A stretch of 64,000 nucleotides of DNA from Methylotenera sp. (GTDB taxonomy: Bacteria > Pseudomonadota > Gammaproteobacteria > Burkholderiales > Methylophilaceae): the NCBI GenBank assembly GCA_013141495.1, contig JABFQV010000001.1:1-64000 (forward strand), written 5' to 3'. Of this stretch, positions 25,344-34,730 are shown piece after piece (within the stretch, counting starts at the first letter, position 1; each line of letters starts with the position of its first letter). Position numbers and translations under genes: made by a program. The notes beneath the pieces were generated by a model. It made no database searches, had not been told where the DNA came from, and worked only from the letters and a program-made list of their open reading frames with translations.

Positions 25344-26084
25344 ATGAATCAGTCTTTTTTTGAGTATATCTGTGTCATCAATTTAGATGCTCGTCCTGAC
25401 CGCTGGGAAAATATGCAGGTGCAGTTTGCTAACCTCAATATTAAAAATGCGCATAGGTTTTCTGCTGTTTCATTCGATAAGCTAGAAAATAACCCGCCCC
25501 CAGAAAACTTTAAAGCCTATGCAATGGCTGGTCTGCAGCGTAAAAATGAGGACGCAAATGCTGAGCACCAAATTAAGGCAATGTGGGGATGCTTAAATAG
25601 TCATGTTGGCGCCATTGCGTATGCGAAATCTAAAAAATGGCCTTATGTGTTAATTTTAGAAGATGATTGTGAATTTGAGTTTTTCACGAATAAAGTGATG
25701 AAACTTGTTACCGAGCAAATTAAAAGTCTCGAATGGGACATGCTTTACCTAGGCGGAAACCAAAAAAAATACGGTCTTAAATTGCCTGTTGCCAAAAATT
25801 TATTGTCTGTGACAGGCGTAACCCTTGCACATGCCTATATAGTTAACGCAAGTATCTATGACAAAATCATCGGTGAAGCACCTAAGGCTGGTATGACGAT
25901 AGACGACTTTTATACTAAATCATTTCAAAAAGAAATTAAGACTTTGTTAGTTAATCCGCCAGTCGCTTTTCAGCGTCCTGAAGATGTTAGTGATATTAGT
26001 CAGGTTGCCAGGCGAAGAAAGTACAATCTAACGCATTTAACCCGAGCGCTGAAGCGTTTTTATGCACGCGTTAGATACTCGTAA
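25344..26084 (+). CDS. Glycosyltransferase family 25 (LPS biosynthesis)
   Basis: A 246-residue cytosolic transferase of the LgtB/LpsA-type GT25 family. The N-terminus CVINLDARPDRWENM and the metal-binding YVLILEDDCEF (DxD-like EDDC) are diagnostic, followed by WDMLYLGGNQKKYG and HAYIVNASIYDKII. The sugar and acceptor are not determined. GAGG lies upstream of the ATG. It starts the plus-strand glycan group of three genes that faces the long minus-strand heptose operon. Confidence 0.85.
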   Translation: MNQSFFEYICVINLDARPDRWENMQVQFANLNIKNAHRFSAVSFDKLENNPPPENFKAYAMAGLQRKNEDANAEHQIKAMWGCLNSHVGAIAYAKSKKWPYVLILEDDCEFEFFTNKVMKLVTEQIKSLEWDMLYLGGNQKKYGLKLPVAKNLLSVTGVTLAHAYIVNASIYDKIIGEAPKAGMTIDDFYTKSFQKEIKTLLVNPPVAFQRPEDVSDISQVARRRKYNLTHLTRALKRFYARVRYS

Positions 26085-26185
26085 GTCTGTACTCACACTT
26101 TACCTTTTAGTAATGATTTATTGGGCATGGTGAATTTGATGGTGCTTAGCATTGCCATTTTTTCGCTGAGCCTTTAGGAACCTAA

Positions 26186-26848
26186 TTGCAGTTAATTTTA
26201 AAAAAATATAAATCCATTGTGTTTGATTGCGATGGCGTGGTGCTGGATTCTAATGTGGTTAAAACGGAAGCTTACTTTCGCACAGCTAAGAACCTAGGCG
26301 CAACAGATGCACAGGCGCAAGCGCTGGTAGATTATCACGTTAAGTTAGGCGGTATTTCACGTTATCATAAATTTGAATGGTATTTACGCGAAGTATTGCA
26401 GCAACCCGTAACTGATGTAGTAATACAAGCATTATTAGATGAGTTTGCGCGTGAGTTAGAAGTAGGGCTCATGGAATGCCCAATAGCCGAAGGTTTGCCC
26501 GCCCTGCGCGAGGCAACGCCAGGCGTTAACTGGATGATACTTTCAGGTGGAGATCAGCAGGAGATACGTACTTTATTTGCCAAACGTAATTTGAGTCATT
26601 TCTTTAATGGGGGCTTGTTTGGCAGCCCTGATAACAAAGATACAGTACTAGCACGTGAAAAATCGAATGGTAATTTGCAACTGCCCGCTTTGTTTATTGG
26701 TGACAGTAAATACGACTTTGAGGCTGCAACACGTGCAGGTTTAGATTTCGTATTTTTGAGTGATTGGACTGAGGTGGCTGATTGGAAAGACTACTGCAAA
26801 GCTCACGGCATTCAAGTGAGAAATAGCATTTCAAATTTAATGGATTAA
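26186..26848 (+). CDS. HAD-superfamily phosphatase
   Basis: A 220-residue haloacid dehalogenase-type hydrolase. Motif I is IVFDCDGVVLDSN (nucleophile Asp and acid/base Asp in DCD), motif II is MILSGGDQQE, and motif IV is ALFIGDSKYDFEAA. A helical cap lies between motifs I and II. It starts at TTG 26186, supported by TAGGA eight bases upstream and the lack of an ATG before motif I. Probably a sugar-phosphate phosphatase of the surface-glycan pathway; the substrate is inferred only from context. Confidence 0.8.
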   Translation: MQLILKKYKSIVFDCDGVVLDSNVVKTEAYFRTAKNLGATDAQAQALVDYHVKLGGISRYHKFEWYLREVLQQPVTDVVIQALLDEFARELEVGLMECPIAEGLPALREATPGVNWMILSGGDQQEIRTLFAKRNLSHFFNGGLFGSPDNKDTVLAREKSNGNLQLPALFIGDSKYDFEAATRAGLDFVFLSDWTEVADWKDYCKAHGIQVRNSISNLMD

Positions 26849-26865
26849 ATTCTAGAGGTCGCACG

Positions 26866-27606
26866 GTGATACTTTTTGAGGATAAGTGTTTTATTTCAAT
26901 AGGCTGCAGTTGTATTAACCAATTTCAACTCGATTTTTATTTTGGTATCAAAAAGCCGACTTTTGCTAAAAAGGTGACTAAATTTTTTAGTTGGATAACT
27001 GTATTTTCAAAGTCAAAATCAGCACAAAAAAAAGCAGGATTATTTGATTGGATTGTAGCCTCTCCAACCTCCACCATACAAATTCTTGAGGCAATAGTAT
27101 CAAATAATGTGTATAGACTGTTTACGGATAAAAGCAATTACTCCATAGAATATGGGTATCTAAAAAACAATGCGTTCGAAAACTTGTATTTCTGGCACGA
27201 AGATGGCAAAGAAATACTTGAAAATGATAGTAACTTTAGTGTTTTTCAAAGTAAAGTCACTCACCTGATTGACAATATGCTTAACATTGCCAATGAGCGG
27301 CGTTGTTTTTTATTATGGTCAAATGTCCAACCTAATCTCAAGCATTCACTATCATTTCGGCCCGATAGCTGGGAGTCTTTCATACTCAATGAAGAGCGCT
27401 ACGACAAAATGACAGCGTTGACAAAGATCATATTTGGAGAAGACTCCAAGTGCATATTCATTTGTCGGGGGGAGGACGTTGATTTATCCAGTCAGAAACT
27501 AGATAGCATTATTATTATTGAATTAGAAAGAAGCCGTGAGTTCCGAGGTGGGGCAGATCTTTATGCCCCCATTCTGAACAACTTGTTATTGTCGAGCTCA
27601 GGTTAG
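26866..27606 (+). CDS. DUF1796-like putative papain-like cysteine peptidase
   Basis: A 246-residue protein with the N-terminal signature SIGCSCINQFQL and, further on, KKAGLFDWIVASPTS, which together match the DUF1796 pattern of a Cys-bearing SLGxxC motif followed by FDW. Members occur in polysaccharide clusters, and a cysteine-peptidase or transferase role has been proposed but not shown. Starts at GTG 26866 with AGAGGT seven bases upstream. The coding sequence is visibly more AT-rich than its flanks. Follows the HAD gene by 17 bases and converges on the FkbM gene. Confidence 0.6.
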   Translation: MILFEDKCFISIGCSCINQFQLDFYFGIKKPTFAKKVTKFFSWITVFSKSKSAQKKAGLFDWIVASPTSTIQILEAIVSNNVYRLFTDKSNYSIEYGYLKNNAFENLYFWHEDGKEILENDSNFSVFQSKVTHLIDNMLNIANERRCFLLWSNVQPNLKHSLSFRPDSWESFILNEERYDKMTALTKIIFGEDSKCIFICRGEDVDLSSQKLDSIIIIELERSREFRGGADLYAPILNNLLLSSSG

Positions 27607-27635
27607 CCTTGCTATCTATTTGTTTTTATCGTCAT

Positions 27636-28364
27636 TTATTGCGCGGGCTTATTCTGAAGAAATTTATTATTCAACATAACGCAGTCCATTTCTATTATCG
27701 CACCACTGGCGCTTCTTGAAACCGGGTACAGCCCTGTAGCAATAAATCCTGCCCCCTCATATTCTTTTAGAGACTCATGATAATTTGGCATGTTCTCGTA
27801 GATGGGTTGAAAAGAAATTTCTGACTGAATTCCTACGATGGTCGCGATTGAGTTTCTGGTGCCAAAGAAAACATTAAGGTCATGTCCTTGTGTGTCCATT
27901 TTTAGAAAGATACGTTTATTCTTAATATGATTGGCATTTAAAAAGTTATCTAATGTGTCTAAATCTATTTCTTCAGTGACTGATTGCTCCATTTTTTTAA
28001 AAGAGTTCTGTCCAAATTCATTTGGTTTAAGTAGGGAGGAAAAAACTGAAGATTTGAAAACATTGATTTGAGTGACACCCTTTTTATCACTTAAACCTAA
28101 TTTAAATACTTTCCATAAATTGTCTTTTTCCGTAGATTCTTTAAGTTTTTCATATGCACTTCTAACAGGCTCAAAAGATATTATTTCTCCTTTGTAACCT
28201 AAATTCCTGAGCATTTTCCCATATTGGCCTTGATTAGCACCAACATCTAAAACGAGGTCTATCTCATACTGCTTTAAAATACGTTGTAAGTGTGATTTTA
28301 GAGAGGCATCTTTCTTTTTTTTTATTAGCTCATACCCAAGCTTTTCTGCAATAACTTTTATCAT
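27636..28364 (-). CDS. FkbM-family methyltransferase
   Basis: A 242-residue SAM-dependent O-methyltransferase of the FkbM family, common in glycan clusters. SAM binding is shown by DLVLDVGANQGQYGKMLRNL, then IISFEPVRSAYEKL, and the family motif IFLKMDTQGHDLNVFFG (the D-x-Q/E-G-x-D/E segment). The C-terminus has VGIQSEISFQPIYENMPNY. It is the last gene of the minus-strand run from hldD, 65 bases after the CMP-sugar synthetase-like gene. AT-rich coding, consistent with recent acquisition. Confidence 0.83.
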   Translation of the reverse strand: MIKVIAEKLGYELIKKKKDASLKSHLQRILKQYEIDLVLDVGANQGQYGKMLRNLGYKGEIISFEPVRSAYEKLKESTEKDNLWKVFKLGLSDKKGVTQINVFKSSVFSSLLKPNEFGQNSFKKMEQSVTEEIDLDTLDNFLNANHIKNKRIFLKMDTQGHDLNVFFGTRNSIATIVGIQSEISFQPIYENMPNYHESLKEYEGAGFIATGLYPVSRSASGAIIEMDCVMLNNKFLQNKPAQ

Positions 28365-28429
28365 TTTTTCTCACTTATTTTATAGTTAAACTGTTTTTGT
28401 TAGCAAGGAGTTGTGAAACATAGTTGGCT

Positions 28430-29095
28430 TTAACTTACTTCCCCATGGATTTTGGTGTAGATATGCCGAGCAAGCTCAAAGTCTTCATGGTAGTCAATAT
28501 CTACCACCATATTGTCTGAGGCAAACAAATACGGGTTTACGCCGATATGATAATTAAAGCGATTTACGGTAGCGCGCTTTAAAATAAATAAGCTCCATAA
28601 TACAGAATAAAGTTTTGGTAGATCTTGTGAGACTTTATGCCAATAGCCAAAGTTGTAGTTAACGGGGTTGCCTTTTTCATCCAGCAAATGACCTTTAAAA
28701 GGTTTTACTGCAACTAATGAGTCGTAATCATCCCTGACTTTATTCCATACTTCCAAGGCTTCTTTGAATTGATTAAACAGTGGTGAAGTAACTTGAATCC
28801 ACATAATGTCATCATCACCGGGAAGTGGTTCGGTGAGGGCTTTGACAAGGTCAGGTTGGTAGATTTTGTTACCTGTTAATGATTGATCTCTCAGCATAAA
28901 GTGAAAGCCATACTTTTCACACAATGGGCGTACTTTATCTTCATCTTCAGATGACACATAAACATTATCAGCCACTTCAAATTCTAAAATTTGCTTTGCT
29001 TTAATATCAAACAAAGAGTCATCATTATAAAAAGGACGGATGTTTTTTAGAGGAATGCGCGTAGAGCAGGTTTGTAATGGGATGATGATTTTCAT
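28430..29095 (-). CDS. CMP-sugar synthetase-like cytidylyltransferase (NeuA family)
   Basis: A 221-residue nucleotidyltransferase related to acylneuraminate cytidylyltransferases. The N-terminal KIIIPLQTCSTRIPLKNIRPF replaces the usual PARGGSKRIPxKN loop: the Arg and the Lys-Asn remain but the Gly-rich stretch is changed. Further family features are YVSSEDEDKVRPLCEKYGF, ITSP-like WIQVTSPLF, and the C-terminal VVDIDYHEDFELARHIY with metal-binding DID. No neuB or neuC is in the window, so the activated sugar (sialic acid, legionaminate, Kdo-like or other) is open. Downstream of a DUF115/CST-I-like gene. Confidence 0.7.
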   Translation of the reverse strand: MKIIIPLQTCSTRIPLKNIRPFYNDDSLFDIKAKQILEFEVADNVYVSSEDEDKVRPLCEKYGFHFMLRDQSLTGNKIYQPDLVKALTEPLPGDDDIMWIQVTSPLFNQFKEALEVWNKVRDDYDSLVAVKPFKGHLLDEKGNPVNYNFGYWHKVSQDLPKLYSVLWSLFILKRATVNRFNYHIGVNPYLFASDNMVVDIDYHEDFELARHIYTKIHGEVS

Positions 29096-29116
29096 AATGA
29101 TTATAAATGTCGCGTG

Positions 29117-30046
29117 TTAATGGTTGTTTTGGGCGATTCGTAGTGCTTCTTCGAAGCTTATTTTAGGAATGATTTCATGTGGTAGTGTACTATCTTTTGA
29201 TAGATTATAGACATCAAATCCTGTTGCCACACTGGCGCGCTTTGCTTGCTCAAAACAAATTCTAATATAGGGTTCGTAATCCCGCATAAAATCAGGCGGT
29301 TTATTGCTGGTTTCTGTATAAAAATGACTTTTACCTGTGCCACCTAGATCCATACCCAAAATGAAATTTTGTCGGTAGCCAAGAGCTACGCCAAGCTGTA
29401 CAGCCCATGTGGCGACAGTCTTTCCTGAGAATAGCCCTTTTTTCAGGTTACTACTGAAACCAACTGATCTGCATAATTCAGGTAGTTTGTCATCTACAAA
29501 AATTTCAGGGTCATTAAAAAAGCTGCTTTGACATTCAATCTGGCTAGCGCGAGGGATGCCAAATTTTCTTGAAATAGATTCAATCAGATAAATGTTATTG
29601 AATTTTAGCAACTCTGGTTCGCGTTCACAGATTCTTGATAAGCCCACATATGAAAAAAAACAGTTTGCGCCTGAAAGAATAGAGTCTTTGACGCATGACC
29701 ATTGGTTTTCAAACACTCTGTGATCAACAATAATGCAATGTGTAGGTTTTAATTTAGCTTCAGTAAATTTTTTAATGGCACAATTAAGGCTAATAGTTTC
29801 AAATGATGCCGCTCGTTTAAGATCAACATCAGCTAAAGATGGTCCTGTGGCGATGGTAAAGCATACCCCTGAAAACTTGTTGCTTAGCGTATGCGCCAAG
29901 GCGATCTCGGCAACTGCTTGTTTTTTCCAAAGAATGGTGCAAGCGTCAGCATGGCGTACCATGCCAAAGTCTTTGTGACAGCTGTATTGATGTTTGAATT
30001 TTCCACCTAACCAAAACCTGCGAAAAATAGCTTGGAGTTTGTTCAT
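29117..30046 (-). CDS. DUF115/CST-I-like putative glycosyltransferase
   Basis: A 309-residue protein I assign tentatively to the DUF115/GT42-like group. The nucleotide-binding signature is CFTIATGPSLADVDLKRA, compared with AGNGPSL in CST-I sialyltransferases, and later SGKTVATWAVQLGVALGYRQNFILGMDLGGTG resembles the CST-I segment near its second half in layout (small residues, ALGY, a following G-x-D). It directly precedes the CMP-sugar synthetase-like gene, which suits a CMP-sugar-using transferase. The start overlaps the previous stop as TAATG. Function is inferred. Confidence 0.5.
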   Translation of the reverse strand: MNKLQAIFRRFWLGGKFKHQYSCHKDFGMVRHADACTILWKKQAVAEIALAHTLSNKFSGVCFTIATGPSLADVDLKRAASFETISLNCAIKKFTEAKLKPTHCIIVDHRVFENQWSCVKDSILSGANCFFSYVGLSRICEREPELLKFNNIYLIESISRKFGIPRASQIECQSSFFNDPEIFVDDKLPELCRSVGFSSNLKKGLFSGKTVATWAVQLGVALGYRQNFILGMDLGGTGKSHFYTETSNKPPDFMRDYEPYIRICFEQAKRASVATGFDVYNLSKDSTLPHEIIPKISFEEALRIAQNNH

Positions 30047-31614
30047 TATCTTAATGCGCTATTTTTAACATAAAGCATAATCTTTTTTTTGCGATTTACG
30101 CCGTAGAATTCTTTTTCTAAATTATATTGTACTAATTTATCGGTAAATATTTTTTCTTTATCTGCTAGGCTTTCATCCACTTCTACGTAAAGCATGAGGT
30201 AATTGTATTTATAAATTGTGCCATCCTCAATAGCATTTTTTATTAGTTGCCAATGATCTGAGCGCCTACCTGTAAAGCTGGCGCCGGCATAAAAAATTGA
30301 TTTATCCGTCACAAAAAATACTTGGTCATTGGCTATTTGTTGTTGTTTTATATAAGCAACGGCATCTTGCTCAAAAGTGTAGCCAGCCTTCTTGGGTAGT
30401 ATGTTTCTGATAAATAATAAGCTAAAAATTACAATCAGCAATATTGTCAGCCACTTTTGCCATTGGTTGCTAAAGCGGTTGGTGCGTAAAGAACTGATTA
30501 GCGGCGCGAGGCAGAATGCTGCAAAAATGTACGCAATAAAGCCAACCGCAATAATGTAGCGGTTAGATAGAATAAAAACTCGCGCCAAGCTAGCCCATGC
30601 ATTGATGCTTGCAAGCACAATGACACTATAAAAAATAATGCGCGTATCTGTTTGCATTTGCCAAGCGGGTGCGCGCGCATCTTTATTGGTGTGATTTAAG
30701 GCATAAAGTCCAATAATCGGCCAACCAATAAGATTGATCATCTTGAGTACAAAAATGCTGAGTAACGTGGCGACTAAGCCAATGAGTCCGTAATCTGCAG
30801 AATAACCGCCTAGCACGTTGCCCATTAGCTTAGCCTTAACGCTAAACGTGTTTGAGATGTCAGACATGATTGAGACAATTTCTTGTATTCTGCCAAAATC
30901 ACTTAATGTGACTGATGGTATGGTGATTAACGCTCCGATAATTAAAAGCACGGATAAGATTGGGATGGCGTTGATGATGGCTATTTGCTTGATTTTTTCT
31001 TTTAGTGAGTATTCACTTTTAAACATGAGCAAAATTGGTAAACATGCTAAAAATGTAATGGCTTCAATCCTGAAAAGCATGGCAATAATGATGGAAACTT
31101 GCCAAAGAATGGCGTCGCTTAATCTTTTGGTACGATAAAACTGAACAAAAAAGACTAAGCTGGTGAGAAAAGCCGCCCAGAATCCTTGGTCGCGCAACAG
31201 CATTGGGAGGACGTCACCCACAATATATGATGAGCTGAATAATAAAAAGGCGCCACAAAGAATAGTGAGCTTATTGCCGCCAGCTAATTGAATAAGTTTA
31301 GTGAAGCTAAAGGTAGTAATGGCAAAAAATACTATATCTAATAATTGAGCTGAAGTTTGTATGCTCAGATTTGTTAGGCGTTGTACAGCACTAATCAACA
31401 ACGCATACAACGGCCACTGGAATAGTTCAACGCCTTGTTTCCATTGGCCAATGGAGAATAGCCGGGCAGATTCAAAGTAAATAAGTGAATCAACGTTGAC
31501 CCAGCCCTGTTGAATATAAATAATGCGCCAAGCTAATAATGCGCTAAGTAGCGTCAAAATCAGTCTGAGTTTATCTTCGTTGAGTTGTTGGTAAAAGTTG
31601 GAGATTTTTTTCAT
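30046..31614 (-). CDS. Polytopic GT-C (family 39-like) membrane glycosyltransferase
   Basis: A 522-residue inner membrane protein with about ten hydrophobic helices in the first 420 residues and a soluble C-terminal part. The first periplasmic loop has WVNVDSLIYFESARLF, with the acidic residue expected of GT-C enzymes that use lipid-linked sugars. It probably transfers a sugar from polyprenyl phosphate to LPS or another lipid carrier in the periplasm; no closer assignment is possible. Lies four bases after waaF and is coupled to the next gene by a TAATG overlap. Confidence 0.68.
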   Translation of the reverse strand: MKKISNFYQQLNEDKLRLILTLLSALLAWRIIYIQQGWVNVDSLIYFESARLFSIGQWKQGVELFQWPLYALLISAVQRLTNLSIQTSAQLLDIVFFAITTFSFTKLIQLAGGNKLTILCGAFLLFSSSYIVGDVLPMLLRDQGFWAAFLTSLVFFVQFYRTKRLSDAILWQVSIIIAMLFRIEAITFLACLPILLMFKSEYSLKEKIKQIAIINAIPILSVLLIIGALITIPSVTLSDFGRIQEIVSIMSDISNTFSVKAKLMGNVLGGYSADYGLIGLVATLLSIFVLKMINLIGWPIIGLYALNHTNKDARAPAWQMQTDTRIIFYSVIVLASINAWASLARVFILSNRYIIAVGFIAYIFAAFCLAPLISSLRTNRFSNQWQKWLTILLIVIFSLLFIRNILPKKAGYTFEQDAVAYIKQQQIANDQVFFVTDKSIFYAGASFTGRRSDHWQLIKNAIEDGTIYKYNYLMLYVEVDESLADKEKIFTDKLVQYNLEKEFYGVNRKKKIMLYVKNSALR

Positions 31615-31618
31615 GCGA

Positions 31619-32638
31619 TTATTCTGTGAACTTAATGCTCTTGATGATAGCCGTTGGGGATAATTGTTTTAAGCAGTTTAAATGCCCCAATGGGCACTCA
31701 CGCTTAAAACATGGACTGCAATCCAAGCCTAAGTATTCTATCACGGCATCAGGGTGCATCGGAGGCGTATGGTGCGGGTCTGATGAGCCATAAATTGCAA
31801 TCAGTTTTTTATCAAGCGCAGCGGCTATATGCATCAGACCAGAATCGTTAGTGACAATAGTATCGCACAGCGACATTAAATCAATCGCTTCGCCCAACTT
31901 AGTTTTTCCGCCAAAATCAACGCAGCGATTTTGCGTAAGTTGGTTGATGGTGGTAGTGACGGGTATGTCTTTATCTGAGCCAAATAGCCAAACTTGCCAG
32001 CCTTTGTTGATGGCTACATTTGCAACCTCAGCATAATACTGGGCTGGCCAGCGTTTGGCTTCACCGTATTCAGCCCCTGGGCAAAGCCCAAGCACTTTAG
32101 TCTCAGGTTTAGTCAAGCCAAGTTTATTAAGTGTTGCAAGCGCATTGGCTTGGTCGGATAGCATTGACGGGTTAGGGATAACTGTTGGTAAATTTTGTGC
32201 TTCTTTTAAGCCTAAATTTACAAAACGCTCTACGGTCTTTTTGAGTTTTGTTTTATCCAGTGCGCGTATGTCGTTAATCAAGCCGTAACGCATTTCACCT
32301 AAATAGCTGGTGCGTTGTTTAATGCCGGCCGCCCAAGGTAGTAGGGCTGATTTGAACGAGTTGGTGAGAATGATGGCTTGGGTGTAGCCTTGGTTTTTTA
32401 GGGTTTTGCCAAATTTAATGCGCTCAAAAAAAGCGAGTTGTTTATGCTGGAACGGCAGCGCTATTTTCCCTGAAACCTCAGGCATGCGCTCTAGTAGTGG
32501 TAGTGTCCATGCAGGGGCAGCAACATCTATCATGCAGTTAGGGTTGTTAGCTTTAAGGGTTTTGAACAGGCTTTGTGCCATCACCATGTCGCCTACCCAA
32601 GCCGGGCCTAAAATAAGGATTTTTTCTTTATTAGTCAT
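31619..32638 (-). CDS. waaF: Lipopolysaccharide heptosyltransferase II
   Basis: GT9 enzyme that adds the second heptose of the inner core. The product begins MTNKEKILILGPAWVGDMVM, with the conserved GxxWVGD acceptor motif, and continues with VLGLCPGAEYGEAKRWP and DTIVTNDSGLMHIAAAL; the C-terminal DCSPCFKRECPLGHLNCL is typical of WaaF. The ATG at 32638 is preferred; a TTG at 32659 would add seven residues. 339 residues. Sits in the hldD-gmhA-hldE-waaF run, so donor synthesis and transfer are encoded together. Confidence 0.93.
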   Translation of the reverse strand: MTNKEKILILGPAWVGDMVMAQSLFKTLKANNPNCMIDVAAPAWTLPLLERMPEVSGKIALPFQHKQLAFFERIKFGKTLKNQGYTQAIILTNSFKSALLPWAAGIKQRTSYLGEMRYGLINDIRALDKTKLKKTVERFVNLGLKEAQNLPTVIPNPSMLSDQANALATLNKLGLTKPETKVLGLCPGAEYGEAKRWPAQYYAEVANVAINKGWQVWLFGSDKDIPVTTTINQLTQNRCVDFGGKTKLGEAIDLMSLCDTIVTNDSGLMHIAAALDKKLIAIYGSSDPHHTPPMHPDAVIEYLGLDCSPCFKRECPLGHLNCLKQLSPTAIIKSIKFTE

Positions 32639-32688
32639 AGTGGATAGCGTCCATTGCAAGCGCGAATAAATTCGCCCTTAGCCAAAAC

Positions 32689-34146
32689 CTAACTCGCAAT
32701 TTTGTTTAAAATCCCAGTGGTGCTACGCCCTGCAACCAAATCAATTAAGGCAATTTCTCCGCCCCAAGATAGCACTTCTTTGCCACCAACCACTTGGTCT
32801 GCCCTGTAATCACTGCCTTTGGCAATAATATTGGGCTTGATGGTGTTGATTAAATTTAAAGGTGTATCTTCATCAAATAAAATTACCGCATCTACTGATT
32901 CCAGCGCTGCCAACACACGTGCACGGTCATTTTCATTGACGACGGGTCTGGTTGGTCCCTTAAGCGCGCTTACGGAGCGGTCAGTATTTAAGCCTAACAC
33001 CAGTTTGTCGCCACGTTTTTTTGCAGCTTCTAAATAGGTGACGTGTCCAGCGTGGAGTAAATCGAAGCAGCCGTTAGTAAATACGATTTTTTGGTTTATT
33101 TTTTTCCAGGCCTCAACTTTTTGCATAAGTTGGGTTAAATCACAAATTTTATGCGCTTGTTCTGATGTTTTCTCGGCTGTGAGAGCGTCAATTAAATCAT
33201 CACGGCTGATTGGCGCAGTGCCCACCTTGCCGACTACCACACCAGCGGCAACATTGGCCAGTTGCAAACTTTCTAAAACGCTTAAGTGATGCATCATGCC
33301 TGCGGCAAGAGTTGCAATCACCGTATCGCCTGCACCTGAAACATCAAACACTTGTTTAGCAGTGGCGGGCAATAGGTGCGTAGTTTCGTTAACTAAAGAA
33401 ATACCTTCTTCACCACGGGTGACCACTAAAAATTGCAGACTCAGGCTGTTTTTAAGCGCTACAGCTTTGGTTATTAAGCTGGGGTCTTGTGTTGTGGTGA
33501 AACAGGCTTCCGCTGTCTCTTTTTTGTTTGGGGTGAGGGCGGTGGCGCCGCTGTATTTGCTGTAATCATGGCCTTTAGGATCAACCAGTACAGGAATGCC
33601 TTGCGCTTGGCATGCTGAAATGATGTACTGGCAAATCTCTGTGCTTAACAAGCCTTTGGCATAGTCTGACAATATCAGAATGGCTGGTTTTAGTGCCAGT
33701 TGTTGCTGAATGGCTTTGAGTAATTGCGTATTTTCGTCGACCGTAAAAGTGGTGTTATCTTCTTGGTCTAGCCGCATCATTTGTTGATGCCCACCTAAAA
33801 TCCGTGTTTTAGCAATAGTTGGGCGCTGGTTAGAGTGAATCGTACTGGTGACGTCTATGCCAACGGTCGTCATTAAATCCAGTAAAATTTTAGCTTCGTT
33901 ATCAGTGCCCACACAGCCAATGGTATGCGTTTTAATGCCGAGTAGTGCTAAATTTGCAGCTACGTTGGCTGCCCCGCCAGCGCGATCTTGTCGTGACTTT
34001 ACCAATACAATGGGCACGGGTGCCTCTGGTGAAATGCGACTGACTTCACCCATTAAATAGCGGTCTAGCATCACATCGCCAATCACTAATGCGTGCTGGG
34101 CAAGGGTGCCGAAACTTTTAACTGTATTGAGTAACTTTTGAGGCAT
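32689..34146 (-). CDS. hldE: Bifunctional heptose 7-phosphate kinase / heptose 1-phosphate adenylyltransferase
   Basis: Two-domain enzyme of ADP-heptose synthesis. Residues 1-325 form a ribokinase-like domain (ALVIGDVMLDRYLMGEVSRI, AGGAANVAANLALLG, and VFDVSGAGDTVIATLAAGM with the catalytic Asp). Residues about 350-485 form a cytidylyltransferase-like domain (IVFTNGCFDLLHAGHVTYL with the HxGH motif, then GLNTDRSV and AKGSDYRADQVVGG). The 485-residue length is that of full HldE, not the split HldA/HldC. Follows gmhA by 20 bases. Confidence 0.96.
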   Translation of the reverse strand: MPQKLLNTVKSFGTLAQHALVIGDVMLDRYLMGEVSRISPEAPVPIVLVKSRQDRAGGAANVAANLALLGIKTHTIGCVGTDNEAKILLDLMTTVGIDVTSTIHSNQRPTIAKTRILGGHQQMMRLDQEDNTTFTVDENTQLLKAIQQQLALKPAILILSDYAKGLLSTEICQYIISACQAQGIPVLVDPKGHDYSKYSGATALTPNKKETAEACFTTTQDPSLITKAVALKNSLSLQFLVVTRGEEGISLVNETTHLLPATAKQVFDVSGAGDTVIATLAAGMMHHLSVLESLQLANVAAGVVVGKVGTAPISRDDLIDALTAEKTSEQAHKICDLTQLMQKVEAWKKINQKIVFTNGCFDLLHAGHVTYLEAAKKRGDKLVLGLNTDRSVSALKGPTRPVVNENDRARVLAALESVDAVILFDEDTPLNLINTIKPNIIAKGSDYRADQVVGGKEVLSWGGEIALIDLVAGRSTTGILNKIAS

Positions 34147-34166
34147 AGGTGAACTTTAAGCTTGAA

Positions 34167-34730
34167 TTAGTCTGATTCTAAAATCTCGCACAGCGAGTGA
34201 CCAACAAAGATATGCGCCTCTTGAATGCGTGCGGTGACGTTTGATGGAATGACGATATTGTAATCACATAAGGCATTCAGTTTACCACCGGTGCCGCCAG
34301 TTAAGCCCACGGTGGTCGCGCCGATTGTTTTTGCGGCTTCAATCGCGCTGACGACATTTGCGCTATTACCACTGGTGGTAAGGCCTATGACTAGGTCTTC
34401 AGGCCGGCATAATGCTTCTATTTGACGGGAAAAAATATAGTCATAGCCGTAATCATTGCCAACAGAGGTGATGATTGAAGTGTCCGTAGTGAGCGCAATA
34501 GCCGGCAAGCCTTTACGTTCTTTTTTAAAGCGACCAACAATTTCAGCGGCAATATGTTGGCTATCTGCTGCGCTACCACCATTACCCATCAGCAAAATCT
34601 TGCCGCCGTTTTTAATGGTATTTTGCATGGCAATGCCAACTTCACTAATCAACGGGAACAGCGGCTCTAGTTTGTTAAACATCGCCATGTGAGCGGCGTG
34701 TTCACCTTTAAGGTATTCAACATACTTCAT
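34167..34730 (-). CDS. gmhA: Sedoheptulose 7-phosphate isomerase
   Basis: First step of heptose synthesis: converts sedoheptulose 7-phosphate to D-glycero-D-manno-heptose 7-phosphate. The 187-residue SIS-domain protein has [39 protein letters not shown] and [14 protein letters not shown]. The ATG at 34730 overlaps the hldD stop as TAATG, which fixes the start. The substrate sedoheptulose 7-phosphate is also an intermediate of the methylotroph's pentose rearrangements. Confidence 0.95.
   Translation of the reverse strand: MKYVEYLKGEHAAHMAMFNKLEPLFPLISEVGIAMQNTIKNGGKILLMGNGGSAADSQHIAAEIVGRFKKERKGLPAIALTTDTSIITSVGNDYGYDYIFSRQIEALCRPEDLVIGLTTSGNSANVVSAIEAAKTIGATTVGLTGGTGGKLNALCDYNIVIPSNVTARIQEAHIFVGHSLCEILESD

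Noticed and set aside
26101-26163. Tiny frames between the GT25 and HAD genes
   Set aside because: Longest is about 16 codons with no binding site; treated as intergenic.
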